Notes: generated from the letters alone by a model not told the origin. Positions 48,377 through 61,506 are shown, counted from the first letter of the stretch. The stretch is DNA of 64,000 nt from Tachypleus tridentatus (GCF_004210375.1 NC_134834.1:90648170-90712169); one strand, 5' to 3'. Numbers and translations are program-made.

Positions 48377-50132
48377 TGGAAATATCTTCTAAACAAGTTT
48401 CAACCACAGAGACGTCGTATCCTATGCCTTCGATACAAATGACTAAATTTAAGAGATTAGCGGCTATTCTAAGTTACCTTACCATAAGTTTCTAAGAAAT
48501 AATCATTTCTAAATCTAATACCTATATAGAAGTTCCAGTAATACTGTTACTGTAGAAATGAAGTTAGGCATATTATGTAACAAGCTATCAAGTTTTGTGA
48601 TTATGTCGATACTGTCTCATTTAAGATTTTTTTTTCAAATATAAACTACCTTGCGGAAAAGATTTAGAACAGAATTTTCTTACCAAATGCAATTTGAAAC
48701 TGACAGAACATATGTCGAAAATGTTGCCAGGTTGCGTGATCGTAGAAAAAAAAAAGAACATGAGAGTCACGCAAAGAACGCATATGGATTCAGTTACATT
48801 CTTGTAAACTCTCTATAAATAAATGTATATATGTGTGTGTGTGTGCGTGGTCAAGTCTATAAACATATAAGCGTCCATTTCTTACACTGAACACTCTTTC
48901 TTTGTTAGTAGTGCACTTTAGCTATTCCACAACTTAATTCAATATAAAGAAAGGAAGTTCTCTTACAGTCCTGGGTTGGCCATGATACGATAAAGTTGCT
49001 TGCTTTGTTTATATTCTTTCTCTGTTTTATTCAGGCTACGTAAAATGCGTTTACACTTTACAGAAAAAGCCCAACGCATAACGATTTCTGGAAATAGTCC
49101 TAAGATTTGGTTTATTTAAAAAAAAAATTAGACACTATTATTTTTTTTGTACTTTGTTAACTAACTTCATTCAAATCCTTTCAAAATATCTGAGTTATGC
49201 AGGTTAAGTCTGATCAGCAACCTACTGAATGAACAAACAGACATGTCCAAGTTACCAGAAATTAGGATTCAAAAAGAAAGGAATTATTTGTTATTTCATA
49301 ACATTGTCACTTAGAAAGTTCTTGATAATAAATGAGTCCACGAAAAATAAAAATAAAATATTGTCAACAGTGTAATTATTTTCACTAATTAATGCTGGGC
49401 TCCCTGTGGGCTTTACACAGCAAACAAGTGATATCACCTCGTGTTTTATCAAACATTTACACAGCGAGTTGCTACAGAAAAAAGCAAACTTCTCTGTACG
49501 ATGCAATAAATGTATCCACTAGTATTGATTAGGTATCAAAATAAGTAGGTAATTTTAGAGTTGTTGTCTTATTTTATGAAGAATATACTGCTATATAGAC
49601 AATTTACGTTGTTTTTTTTTAATTTAGAACACTTTTTTAAAAATATAGAATATAATCTCTTATATAACCCATTGTTTTAGTCATCATTTTAGTAGCATAA
49701 TAATTGGAAAGATCAGTCTTGAGTACACAGTGAGAACATAATTTTTCTTCCTATTATTTTCGTAACCACTTTTCTAGGTAACCCTTTAACAGTTGCCTGA
49801 AATAGATTTCAGAAAATTTGTAAAAAACAGTTGTTTATAATTTTTACTCATATTTTCGATTCATTTTTCTTTCAGTGATTAAAACTAAATATTTCTACAG
49901 CCAAGCCTTTCTCTATATTCTCAAATATTAGGAAATACTTATTTGTATTTGAAATGTTTATACACTTTACTGGAATACGAGGAACAACGTTTGTAAAATA
50001 GTTCAAATTCGTACTTTGATTAATCAGATGAGAACATTATAAAACATGTTTTTGATTTTTAAAATGTTAAAGGATTAACTTAGTACAGTACAATAACTTA
50101 ACAGTTGTTTTATTATTAGTGCAAATTGTGGA
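48377..50132. other. Gene-free stretch with GT microsatellite
   Basis: Holds a (GT)n tract at about 48832-48845. The minus frame at 49291-49506 has no support. Otherwise AT-rich and unremarkable. Confidence 0.5.
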
Positions 50133-50160
50133 TTCCGATATCTGTCTTCAGATCCTCAGG
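50133..50160 (-). ncRNA. Weak hammerhead-like motif
   Basis: Minus strand: CTGAGGA (50159-50153) directly followed by TCTG-AAGA-CAGA, a 4-bp stem (50152-50141). The expected GAAA is replaced by a tatcggaat stretch. Core is broken, so probably a decayed relative or chance. Confidence 0.2.
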
Positions 50161-51603
50161 CCTTGGAGGAAAATAAATGATATATATATGATTAATGAAC
50201 TTGAGATACAAATGCGAAAATATAAATATGATTTGTGTTTTTCAATATTTCATCAATCATGCGAGAAAGCATTTTATTAATCTGTATTGCTTCGTATTGA
50301 CGTCTTCACCTTTTAACATCTGTGAATATAAATTATATGTTATTTAAAGTATTCTTGTTAGAAAACCAAATATTTTAATAGTTTTAAATACATTAAAATT
50401 ATTACGTGTTTTAAAAGAACATTCAAAATACGTATACGTGCATAAAATGTAGTAAATACTAATATAACATAGACACAAAACCGATAACCGTCTATAAGAA
50501 AGAGAGAAACACTACAATCGATAGTGACTGATATAAACATTTGTTACTCATGTGAACTAATGTGAAATGAATTTGAATTTAAATGATTAAAATGAGTTTT
50601 CAAATTATTTTTCAAGGTATATCATGATGCATTGTTGTAATGCTTGCGCTCGATGTTTTGTAGTTTAAATTACGACTTAGCTAACTGAACGAATCATAAA
50701 CGTAATAAGTTTGTCAGTTATGTAACTGTATCATACAACTCAGTTTTATTGGTATATTTTTAGTAGACAAAATTACAGACGAAGCAAACATTAGAATTTT
50801 TTGTAATGATTTAAAATGGTAAGACTGGAAAAGACCATCAAGCTTGGATGAAATCAAGTTTGACTATTCTTAAGTTGTTTTACTACCTTTCCTATAAACA
50901 TTTAGCTTATGTGAGTCCATCTTGGACGATAAGTTTTCAAACTGTATGGAAGACTTTCTTGGAAGTGGCATCGTAGACAAAAAAATCGTATACGTGAAAT
51001 TTTAATATTATATACCCCTGCTTCCAAATTTCTTGTAAACAAACTAAAAAGACTTGATTGAATAGTATATGCAGCTGCATAATATTTATCATATAGGCCT
51101 CAATCTTGTATAGTTTTCTTACATTAACTTACTCCTGAAAAGACAAAAAAAAATTCTAGATAGGTGAGTTCTTGTATCAAACAAAAGTAGCCCTGAGCGA
51201 TGGCTTAACAAATAAACGATAGATCTGAAATGCTATTTTTACACGTCAACCTCTTAGACTCCAAGTACGATTGCTAAAAAAATATTTGCCGACGAACTTT
51301 TGTTAAATCTAAATGACGCACTTTTTAAGTTTACTTTGTATAAAAAACGGTCCCCGTTAGCAAGGTTTAAAAATTAACAAAGGATGTGTTTTTTTTTCAT
51401 TTTTAGATACATTGCTACTGTTACTAAAACTCTTTTAGAAACAATCATTAAAATTAATCTGTTGTCTCACAGTAACGTGATAAAATATAGAGTATTAAAA
51501 TAACCAATCTGTTTTTAATATTTAAAACAAGATATACAAATCAACCAAAATCAGTGTATACTACATTTATAATATTCTATTTAATGAAGATTTTGTAAAT
51601 GCT
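50161..51603. other. Gene-free AT-rich stretch
   Basis: The minus frame at 50358-50540 is unsupported. Nothing else recognised. Confidence 0.5.
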
Positions 51604-51727
51604 GTCTGCTAGTGGTAAAACGGTATATCTTCAGACTTGCAGCGCTAGAAAGAAAGTTTGAATACCCGTGGTATACAGAGTACATATAGCTCATTATGTA
51701 GTTTTGTGCTTAATTATGAACAAATAA
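51604..51727 (+). mobile_element. SINE-2 copy
   Basis: tctgctagtggtaaaacgg (A box), acttgcagcgctagaaag, weak B box gtttgaatacc, cgtggtatacagagtac, tatgtagttttgtgcttaat tail. Confidence 0.87.
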
Positions 51728-52134
51728 ATTGTATATGCTAAATAATAAATTATTTTCAGAAAATAAAAAACAATCTTCTTTAATTTAAATATTCAAATAA
51801 TAAACACACGATTTTCTGAGAATCATGAGAAACTTAGAAATAACAAAGACATACAAGAAATCAGCGGAAAATGAAATATTTTACTTTTTAATTGAAGCCA
51901 CTAAATAACCTAGTTTTGATTTAGGAGTATGAAATATAATATTTCGGAACAAAATAATTTCAAGCAATTTAGAAAATGAATCTGCTATTATTGAATGAAA
52001 CGTGAAAACAAATATTTTTAGAAACATAAAGGCAAAATGAAACTTAATATTTGTTTCATTTTACGAACTAATCTACCAAGTCTTCCTTTAATTCAGCAGT
52101 TGTATACGAAAAATATTAATATCATGTAAAGTCT

Positions 52135-52247
52135 GCCCCTAAGTAGTTCAGGAGTAAGGCTGAAGGCTTAAAACAGGGTTTCGATACTCGTGGTGGGCAC
52201 AACACAGATAGCTCATTTTCTAGCTTTGATTAACTACAAACAAAAAC
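52135..52247 (+). mobile_element. SINE-2 copy, diverged head
   Basis: gcccctaagtagttcagg head, then a shortened anticodon region, B box gggtttcgatactc, gtggtgggcacaacacag, atagctcattttctagc and an (AAAC)-like tail. Confidence 0.85.
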
Positions 52248-53589
52248 CAGTTAAATTGAACTCAACCACAGTGGTGTTTTTGTTTGAAACATAATATTAT
52301 CTGTTGGACAGATCTAGACGAAGTCAACCTGTATTTTATTTTCTACTCAATGATTCACAGAATTTGAACTAAAAGTTATCGACAAGAACAAATACAATTT
52401 TATTCCTTTTTTTCCGCAACTGCACTGGTAAGCAAAACATGGAATGCAAATTACTGGACAATTAACAATCTGATATTTGTTTCTTTAAGTATTATGTCAT
52501 TGCAATATCATCCAATAGTTCGCGAATTATAAGAAGAACAAAAACAAATATGTCTCAAACAGATAGTTTAAATCATTATTCATTTGGATAAAATACTCAA
52601 TATTTAAACCATTTGTGTCTGCAAGTTATTTCTGGAAACGTTTTAAGTTCAAGAAGCTATTAAGCAATAATTAAATGCGCATACGATATATTGCTTACAT
52701 TTAATGCTCTGAAATAATAAATAAAATTAGTTTAAATATTTAAGGTATTTATTTCTTTTGTAGAAATAACAAATATAAAGAAACACTAAGACTGATTTGC
52801 AATGTGTCTACCACTGTATTAAACCACATTTTAAAGTAAACCGCAGCTACATCTCTTAATCACCTTCGCACATAACTCAGTAATTATCATTTGACAACAT
52901 GTGTAAACATTTTAAACATTCACTTTTCATGCCAGGTGGAATGTTATTTGAATTATTCATGTACACTGCATTTCTACACTCACACACACTTTCCTTAACT
53001 TTAATAATCATAGCATGACCGAAATACTGTCTGATATCACCGACTGTCATTAAATGTTATTGAATTTACGATTACAAAAAGTATTATAGAAAATGAACCA
53101 TTATTGTTTTAAAACATAGAATAGTGAGTGTATAATATATAACTATTCAACTTCTTGTAAACGTTCTGATATTAAATATAAATAATGAGGAAATTAAATG
53201 GTTTAAAAATAAAACATTAGTAAAATAATTTAAATTGATATACTGAGTTTATGCCAGAAATTATTACTGATGTGTTATATAACTTTGCATGAGTTCAATT
53301 AGTAAAAGGAAGAGTTTGTTTTTAATAAGACATTTAACTGATAAGTAATAAAAGCTGTAAATTTACTCAGAAGATTGACGTAATAAAATTAATTAAATGA
53401 AATAAAATCCAGACCATAGTTGTCAATAATAAAGTTATGATTAAAAAGTTTGTTAATATATGAAAAAATTGAATCTACTGGTTGAAAGAAAAAATTCGTT
53501 GTTTAGCAGATAATAGTATTTATATCAAGGACAATGAGGTTTAACAAATTTAAGCTACCACCAATACTTTTATCAACAAACATACATAT
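52248..53589. other. Gene-free AT-rich stretch
   Basis: About 1.3 kb with no frame or repeat recognised. Confidence 0.55.
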
Positions 53590-53725
53590 ATGATGAAACT
53601 TTGTAGATTGGACAGCAACTGTCTGTTGTGGAGACATAAGTGTAAAGGACGATGTTTCGAAAGTCTTCCGCCTTTCGTCTTCAAGTCTACTTCAAGTTGC
53701 CGTCCATTCTACAAAGTTTCATCAT
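53590..53725. mobile_element. Foldback element with internal hammerhead-like motif
   Basis: Arms of 31 bp at 53590-53620 and 53695-53725 are reverse complements with two mismatches (29 of 31). They begin atgatgaaactttgtag. The interior holds, on the minus strand, TTGAAGA, then GAAAG pairing with CTTTC (53659-53663 with 53672-53676) around an 8-nt loop, then GAAAC (53658-53654). This has the same layout as the other hammerhead-like motifs here. The family is not one I can name. Confidence 0.6.
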
Positions 53726-54030
53726 GAATACTCTGCCTAAACAACCTATCAAAGAAAAACATACCTATACTTTACGTAAAGACTGTATTCATCAACAACC
53801 TGGTTAAAACCTTAAATAAGCTAAATCAGCACATAATGTTGCATTTATTTAAAGAAGTGTTATAGAGCTTTTGATATATTTGACGCAAACTTGTAGTTCA
53901 ACTCAACGAATATAAGCTTTTAGCTATGAGCAGTTTACACATAAACAAACCTCACTGCTGAAAAACTGAGACAGGAACTGAAAACACCAGCTCATCGTCA
54001 CATTTTCTCAATTATTCAATTGATTGTCTT

Positions 54031-54256
54031 ATGAACAACTGCAAGAGTACCTTCAGGATTCAGACTATTTAACTTAATGAACAACTGCAAGAGTACCTTC
54101 AGGATTCAGACTATTTAACTTAATGAACAACTGCAAGAGTACCTTCAGGATTCAGACTATTTAACTTAATGAACAACTGCAAGAGTGCCTTCAGGATTCA
54201 GACTATTTAACTTAATGAACAACTGCAAGAGTGCCTTCAGGATTCAGACTATTTAA
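54031..54256. repeat. Minisatellite, 46-bp unit, 5 copies, nearly perfect
   Basis: Units start at 54031, 54077, 54123, 54169 and 54215, each beginning atgaacaactgcaagagt. The only clear variation is gagtacc in units 1-3 versus gagtgcc in units 4-5. Such uniformity points to very recent expansion, and copy number may vary between individuals. Confidence 0.97.
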
Positions 54257-56511
54257 TAACTAAGATATAACAACTGATAGGGCTAGGTAGAATTTACGGA
54301 AGGAGTGTTATTGGAAAAGACATTGAAGAAAAGGAATTTCTAAAAGGCATAAACAAAATAAACGAAATAATAAAATTAGTATTTATTTTTGGTTACACTT
54401 AAAAATATGAAATGCAATAAATATATATTTTATGATAAAAAAGATAATTTCGAGATATCTTCTTAATATACAACAAAATTTGCTAAATAGAAATATGCAA
54501 TACCTCCTTCTTATATTGCAAAGTGATAGCTAATCTCCAAGCCCATCTCCTTTGTTGTAGTTTAAATAAATAATATGTAGAGATAATGAAAACTTGTTAA
54601 GTCATTTATAAGTGTTTGAGAGTGCATTTAAAATTATGAGTATAGTCTTATTATAAAAGCAGTGTTAAATTAGTGTTGAAATTAAGAAACAAAAACAAAG
54701 ATCATCCAAAAACAATTAAATAAAAGGTTAAATTTTCATACAAAAGCCAATTTTAACAAATCTATATAAACTAAATTTCGAAAATGGAAAATAAAGTAAG
54801 TATATCTATGTAAAATTATCTCTAAAACCGAGCGGTATCCTTAATTCCCGAAGATTATAAAACCAATCGATACAATACCAACAAGAAATATTTTAAAATT
54901 ATCTTTATCAAATCTCACTAAAAATACACACGGTCTTTTACTGAGAATACTGGAACAATAATTACTTTCTAATGTGCCACTTTTATAACTTTTGCATGTA
55001 TTTTACAAATTTTAATTATCTAATTCAGAGGACTATTTAATTGTCCATCACTTTTGTAGGAATGTTTGTCGCATAATATTATTCATAATAATTTTAATTA
55101 TTTATTTCCTACTGAATTATTCACATGACTACATGTTGTAATGTTATAATAAATATAATATTTTTTCTACTGTTTCAATTATCTAGAGATTGCCTTAAAT
55201 TATTAAGCGAGGATAAATAAAATATTACGAAGCCTTAATCCAATTATCTCATAAACTACCATAAAGACAATTTTTTCAAATAAGTTAAAGAGTCTTGCAA
55301 GGTAAAAACGCAATAGCACTTAAGTACAATAACCTCAAAAATCGATATGAATTGACACACATTCTTAAATTGTGTCACATAAAGATACAATAACAACGTG
55401 CGTTTCACTGATAGAATTTTGTTGCAACTATTTTAACATTCATAGTGAATAAATCGTTTCCCAAATTCAAGATGATATGGAATTTCATGTTAAAGAAATC
55501 TATTAAACAACTGTAACCCACAATGTGACATAACATTCGTAGTTGCATACTTCTATCAGCTACTGTCTTTGATAGGAACTTTACCTGTCAATCTGTCGAT
55601 GTATATCGGTGCATTAGGCGTAGAAAATACATATTCCTATATAGTATTTCTATTTGTTTATAAACATTGCAAATAAAGCGTTTTACTTGCAAAACTTTCC
55701 AAATCTATCATGATCTACCACTACAGGTATGGAAACTGTTGATCCCAGTATATCAACATCAAAAACATAACCGTATAATATCTTCTAGGCATTTTATTCG
55801 CCATGAACATTTCCTGGTTCAGACTTTAGCGTAGGTATAGTTTCCAAGAGTTTCGTTAAGAGTATTTTCTTAAATAATAATTGTAATTAAGTACAGTACT
55901 TTTTATATTAAGTTTTAACTAAAAGTATCTGAATGATACAATGCCTGCGACTGAAAAAGAATAAAAATGCCTAGGTTAAAATAACGTATTTAAATCCACA
56001 TCCGGCAGTTAACACGAAATCCATTAGGCCTACATGTGTCCAACATTGTTCATGAATAAACTGCACCGTGAAAACTGATTTAAAGTAGATAAATATAAAT
56101 TGTATAATGAATTGTATTTTTAATTGTGATATTTATATTATTTATTAGAGAAAAAGGAGGCACTAAGAATTCTATAAACTAGTTCTTGCATATTATTATT
56201 TGTATTTCAATATACATAACTATTTTAATTTAATACGAAAAAAATCGCAGATTTAGTGACATTTTCACAAGTTTTTGACTCCCACAGTACATGGTAGTAA
56301 GCTTATACATGTGGTTTTGTGTTGTTTAACTACATGCCTTCAAAATTTCAGGAAATGGTACCGTTTTTATTTATTAGGAAAAGTATGTAAGTACTTCTAA
56401 CTTTAAAAATCTTTCCTGCTAAAATTCTTTCTCTCTCAACTTTTGACAGAAACGTTGAAGTCAGAAATAGATATTATAAATTATAATGGCTGAAATTATT
56501 TTTATATTAAT
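54257..56511. other. Gene-free AT-rich stretch
   Basis: About 2.25 kb of strongly AT-rich DNA without frames, SINEs or arrays. Confidence 0.6.
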
Positions 56512-56520
56512 GTAAAATAA

Positions 56521-56773
56521 GTTGTTTTTTTTTTAATTTCTCACAAAGCTACTCGAGCTATCTGTACTAGCCGTCCCTAATTTAGCAGTGTAAGACTAGA
56601 GGGAAGACAGCTAGTCATCACCACCCATCGCCAACTCTTGGGCTACTCTTTTATTAACGAATAGTAGGGTTGACCGTCACATTATAACACCCCCACGGCT
56701 GAAAGGGCAAGCATGTTTGGCGCGACGGGGATGCGAACCCGCGACCTTCAGCTTACGAGTCGCCAGGCCTTAG
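56521..56773 (-). mobile_element. SINE-1 copy, 5-prime truncated, with target duplication
   Basis: Consensus-like body and most of the B-box half of the head (cgcgggttcgcatcccc). It stops at ctaaggcctggcgactcg, before the A box. A 9-bp duplication gtaaaataa lies at 56512-56520 and 56774-56782. Confidence 0.93.
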
Positions 56774-56782
56774 GTAAAATAA

Positions 56783-58744
56783 ATGTTCGTATTTTGACAT
56801 TACGTTCGAAGATCATTTTACATCAACACACATATTCATGATTTCTTTTTTGTGCGTGTTAAAGAATGGTCACACAAATTATATACAAATTGTATTTTAT
56901 AATGAAGGTTAAAAGTCAAAAAATGATCTAAGATCTGAAACCTGTTCGAGAATTGTCTTCTCCTCCCCTGTAACTATGTGTTTTAGGTTTACAATTGTTA
57001 CCTATTGTAATTTAACTCAGACGAGCCTCCAAGTTATTGTTATATATTACGATTCCAAATAGTTTGAAACGGGGTTAAATTTTAATTTCAATTTACACAG
57101 TTTTATTAAATGTCAAGATTAATCAAACTTATGACACTGCCAACAAGATTGATACACACAGTTTTCTTTCTTACTACAAATATATTGTAATATACAAACA
57201 ACAATACAATTTATAATAATTGTAATGAAAAATAGTTATCATAAATACTGTTTATATACTGAAGCTTTACAAAGTTACAAAGAGTATTGTGTCTTCTACT
57301 TTGTCTGGAACTGGATATTTTTTCAATGGTTCACGATAAACAAAATAATTTGATATAGGTAGAATTCAGTTAAGATTGATCACACGTGAGATTTTCACCG
57401 TTGAAGTTATATAACGTCTTCGTAAAAATACTGACGTCTGGTGTTAATTCGCTGAAATTAAGTGGTTTGTTATGTTCGAAATTTATAAACGTTCCAGGTC
57501 AAATATATGTAGTTTCAGATTAATAAGTGTCAAACACAGTTATAGCTTCCGAGGCAGCAAACCAACAACAATATACTGCCTCTTGGTAGGTTGGCTTATA
57601 AACGTAAGACAAAGTTCTCGAAATTTCAGTTGGCGACAATGCTGGTATTCACTAGTATTTACATATACATATAGGACGTTGTTGATTTTTCATTCGAAAA
57701 TCTTTTACGAATTCATTCAAAAGACGTGAATTTCGCAATACACATTTAACATTTATACATTTCTATACATATGTTCAACTGAGACAAACATCAATGTTAA
57801 AATAAATCTATAATAGCAAATCTGTTACGCACCACAAATGAAACAGTGTTATAATGTCCTGATTTTGATTTAATTCGCATAAAATTATGACAAATATAAA
57901 CATTGTCAAGGTATGATCCATCCCAAATCGACGACAATGATGGCTATAGGGTTGGTGATAAAGGTTATGTCGCAATTAAAAATATTCAATTGCTTTTAGT
58001 CACTTGTAAATTCGCCGTTTTCCACATGATGTTCCATTACACTGAATACACCATTCATAGCTAAAAATCTAGGGAAACTAAAGATGATCTCTCCAGTTTA
58101 AAAGTATCTTGGACATGTAAGTCAAAATTTAATGCAGTATTAGCTCAATTTTTCTGTTAAAATTTTAACTTTAAAAATAACGAAATATTTTATTACACTT
58201 TATTTTATGTAAAGTTGTCTTCTAAATGTTTAAAATATGGATTTCTTGAGTTATTCTTCTAATCACTAAAAAAGCAGCTTTACAAAACGAGGTAAGTTAT
58301 AACAGACAATTTATCCAAACATACAAGTGCTTCATTTTAAGTACAAACAATCTAAAAGGGTATATTTGCTTGCTTAACATTAAAATGGTTTATAATTAGC
58401 TTTCCCCCAATATTAGCAAGAAATAATGAAACTTGAAGGTGTAAAAAATTAATATTACGAAAAATGGTTTATTAATGAATAAATATGCGGTTTAATGAAT
58501 AAGAAACTCAAGCTTTATCGTATTTTCATAAATGTGAAAACCTATGCATTGTACGTTCTCATAAAATACATCTATACAGCGACGGAAATGCGAAAACTAT
58601 TATGTTCAAAAATATATAGAGCTTTTATAAATAAATAAAAATTCTGGCAAAAGTTGATAACCTCTGTGCATTGTTCAAAGCAAATTACATTTATTAACAA
58701 GTGTGGACATAGAGTAATCATATTTATTAACCTCGTGGGAAGTT
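56783..58744. other. Gene-free stretch
   Basis: Frames at 57472-57729 (plus) and 58572-58778 (minus) lack domain features; the latter begins in the next SINE. Nothing else recognised. Confidence 0.5.
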
Positions 58745-58862
58745 TGGTTTGCTTGTAGTTAAGCACAAAGCTACACAAAAGACTATTTGTGCTTTTCTCA
58801 CCATTGGTATTGAAACCCGGTTTCTAGCGTTGTAAGTCCGCAGACATAGCGGTGTTTCGTTG
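58745..58862 (-). mobile_element. SINE-2 copy
   Basis: Minus strand: accgctatgtctgcggac, ttacaacgctagaaac, B box cgggtttcaatacc, tgtgtagctttgtgc and tail. Flanks cgtgggaag (58734-58742) and cgttggaag (58857-58865) may be a duplication with one mismatch, which would place the left edge near 58743. Confidence 0.87.
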
Positions 58863-59430
58863 GAAGCTAGGAAGTAGAAAAAGTAAACATTTGGGAGAAT
58901 AAAAATTGTTTAACAATTCAAAAATCCACAATAACTAAACTATGTGTTAATGTATGATAGTATGTTCATTTGTCATAAAATGCCCAAATATGCTATGGAT
59001 ATCACTTTAACTCCATATCATCATATTTTTAAGCCTTTTAGAAACAAAAATAAATTAAACTTAAAAGAATACAAAAATGATGTTCGCAAAATACTACTCT
59101 ATCACTATAATTCAAGCACCACAAGTTATTGATTTTTAAAATAATACCCAAATATATTTCCATAAACTTCTGCAGGCTCGTGTGATATTTATACTTTCTG
59201 GCCTGAATCTAGGTTCAACTAGTCTTGTGGTGAACAAAGTAGTGTTTCTTGCTAGTTGTTTTCAAGCGTAGCAATATCAATATATTTCAAATTTGTGAAG
59301 ATAATCTACTGCATGGGATTTTCTACTGCGCACCTTGTTGGACAATGGAATCCAAATGCTTAGGTTTTCTGCTTACAAACGCTATAGGATACTGCTGTTA
59401 TGGACAGAAATTAATCGCTCGAGTGTCTGA

Positions 59431-59547
59431 GTGTTTGAAATTAAACACAAAGCTACACAGTGGGCTATCTGTGCTCTCTCCACCACGGGTATCGAAACCC
59501 GGTTTCTAGCAATGTGAGTCCATAGACATACCGCTGTTACGCTGAGG
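59431..59547 (-). mobile_element. SINE-2 copy, full length
   Basis: Minus strand: cctcagcgtaacagcgg, tatgtctatggactc, B box cgggtttcgataccc, cgtggtggagagagcac, agatagcccactgtgtagc, tttgtgtttaatttc tail. The plus frame at 59249-59509 runs into it. Confidence 0.92.
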
Positions 59548-60591
59548 AGCAAAAGTTCCATTGAATGCTAATACACGAAAAGCATAAGGAACTGAGCAAT
59601 TTTCGAATATTTAATAATTAATTATATTTGACAATATGTCTCGTTGGCATTTTGATTTACAATTTTATCAACATAAAGTTTCAGTGCAATATTTCAAAGT
59701 AGTTCATGATACGGAATAATAAAAATTAATGTTAAAAACGTATTTAGTGCCTTTTTTGATGTTAAAGTTTTTCAGTTATAAAAGTACATGAAGATTTGCG
59801 ACATGAACTATTTCATTCAATCTGTATATCTACATTAGAAAAGTATAATAGATATTATAGTACTAATAAAACGTTTATGTATTTTATATTCCTATAAATA
59901 GTAACATTGTCAAGACAAGATCTTCAGCTGAGAGTTTTATTTTTTAACAGGGTGGTTGGCCTTTGGATTGGGGATATCTTCAGATGTTGTAGAAACAGTA
60001 AATTTAAGAGAGTGTAAAAAAACAATAAGCTATATCAATGATAAGGGCTGGATTTAAGATTTAAAGAATATATAATGGTTTAATTTATATGTGATAAATA
60101 GCCCCTTGTTGTTTTAAAGATTATGTTATGTTATTTTGGAGAACATTCTTTAATTCTAAACTATGAGCCCAAGTCATTAGTTTTAAAAAGTTTTCTCAGA
60201 TCGCTTGATGTGGTAATTAACATGCTTTATGAAGATGGACTTCAATGAAGTTAAAAGCAATGGACTTTTTTCTTTCAACATATATAATAAGTTTCGTTCG
60301 CAACGAGTGCAAATAAAACTTAATATGGCAGTTTTAAAACAAGAAAAAATGGGTTCCTTAGCGCAAATGAAAGCATGTTTTTTAAGGAGTTTTCAAGTGA
60401 AACATTAAAAGCCTACGATATTTATACATTTTCATTCAGAAAGTGAGAATAATACGTAACAGAAATCTGCGATATGCGTTTATATTAACTAATTTTTCAA
60501 ACCAACTGACAACCACCTTGAGAGAAGTGTAACGTATAAGTTGTTCTTGGTTAGTGTAGAAAATTCGCTTATCGTCTTCTAATCTGGAAAA
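59548..60591. other. Gene-free AT-rich stretch
   Basis: About 1 kb with nothing recognised. Confidence 0.5.
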
Positions 60592-60879
60592 TCACTGGGA
60601 AATAAATCCCTGTGCGTAACTGCAGCTGTCTTTCAAGACCATAATTAGTTTACCTGTATACTCATTGTCTAAACTATCCTTACGATAGCCATGAGCAGGA
60701 AGTTTTAGTGGTCTGATTAGTCTTTCATCAATCCGTTTTTGTTGGAAGTTTGTAACAGTATGTAGGCAAACCCCACTCACATATGCTTTCTTCCATTTGT
60801 TGCGTTTTTTTGTTGTTTTTGGTCCTATTTTTTCTTCATTAAGCTGGTTAGCTGTCTCCCAAAGTAATTCTACTGCTCT
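60592..60879 (-). pseudogene. Fragment resembling a Myb/SANT-like DNA-binding domain
   Basis: An open frame of 95 codons lies between stops. Residues 1-34 carry the spacing W7-E8, A10, L13-N14, G19-P20 and K28-W29-K30-K31. This resembles the middle helices of the Myb/SANT-like domain (Myb_DNA-bind_5, zeste-like) found in many arthropod proteins and in PIF/Harbinger transposon partners. The first helix expected upstream is missing: a stop lies just before residue 1 and no matching sequence follows it. The downstream 61 residues look unrelated. There is no good start codon before the motif. I read it as a broken remnant, from either a transposon or a domesticated gene. It could be chance, and a profile search would settle it. 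Confidence 0.4.
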
Positions 60880-61261
60880 TTATTGTTAGAAACAATGTTA
60901 GGCGTATAAAAAGAAATAAAGGTTAAATCTCAATGCACTGTCAGTTACAAATATACGTATTCAGATACTTAAAATGTTTACCTTAATAAAATATGTATAG
61001 TTCAGCGTTATATATTATAGTGGTATACTGTGAAACTGTTTGGAAACTGGAAGAACATGGATTATATATATTCAATAGAATTACCCCTCTCTCGCTTCTA
61101 CACAAACCATCAATAATTAAATTACACCAACTATCCTGCATCTTATGTAAATACATTTTAGAACATGATGACGTATTTCACTTTGCACTTCAAAGAGGAA
61201 TCGATTTTTGTGTTCAAAATTAAAATATCGTCATTTTGATGCATTTTACTTGTATCGAATA

Positions 61262-61500
61262 GAGCCCCGGCATGCTCAGGTGGTTAGAGCGCTCGACTCC
61301 TCATCTGAGGGGCGTGGGCTTGAATCCCCATAGTACCAAACATGCTTCCTTCTCTCAGCTGTGGAAGCATGATAATGTGATGGTCAATCTCATTTTTCGT
61401 TAATAAAAGAATAGCCCAAAAGTTATGCTGAAAAATTAAGAACAACAAGAACAGAGAGCCCTCATGTATATTTGCGTAAAATTGAAGAAACAAACAAACA
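61262..61500 (+). mobile_element. SINE-1 copy, diverged
   Basis: gagccccggcatgctcagg head with A box, B-box region gggcttgaatccc, ccaaacatgcttccttctct, ggaagcatgataatgtgatgg, then a shortened body and a caaacaaaca tail. A short duplication cgaata (61256-61261 and 61501-61506) is possible. The minus frame at 61284-61529 is explained by it. Confidence 0.87.
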
Positions 61501-61506
61501 CGAATA

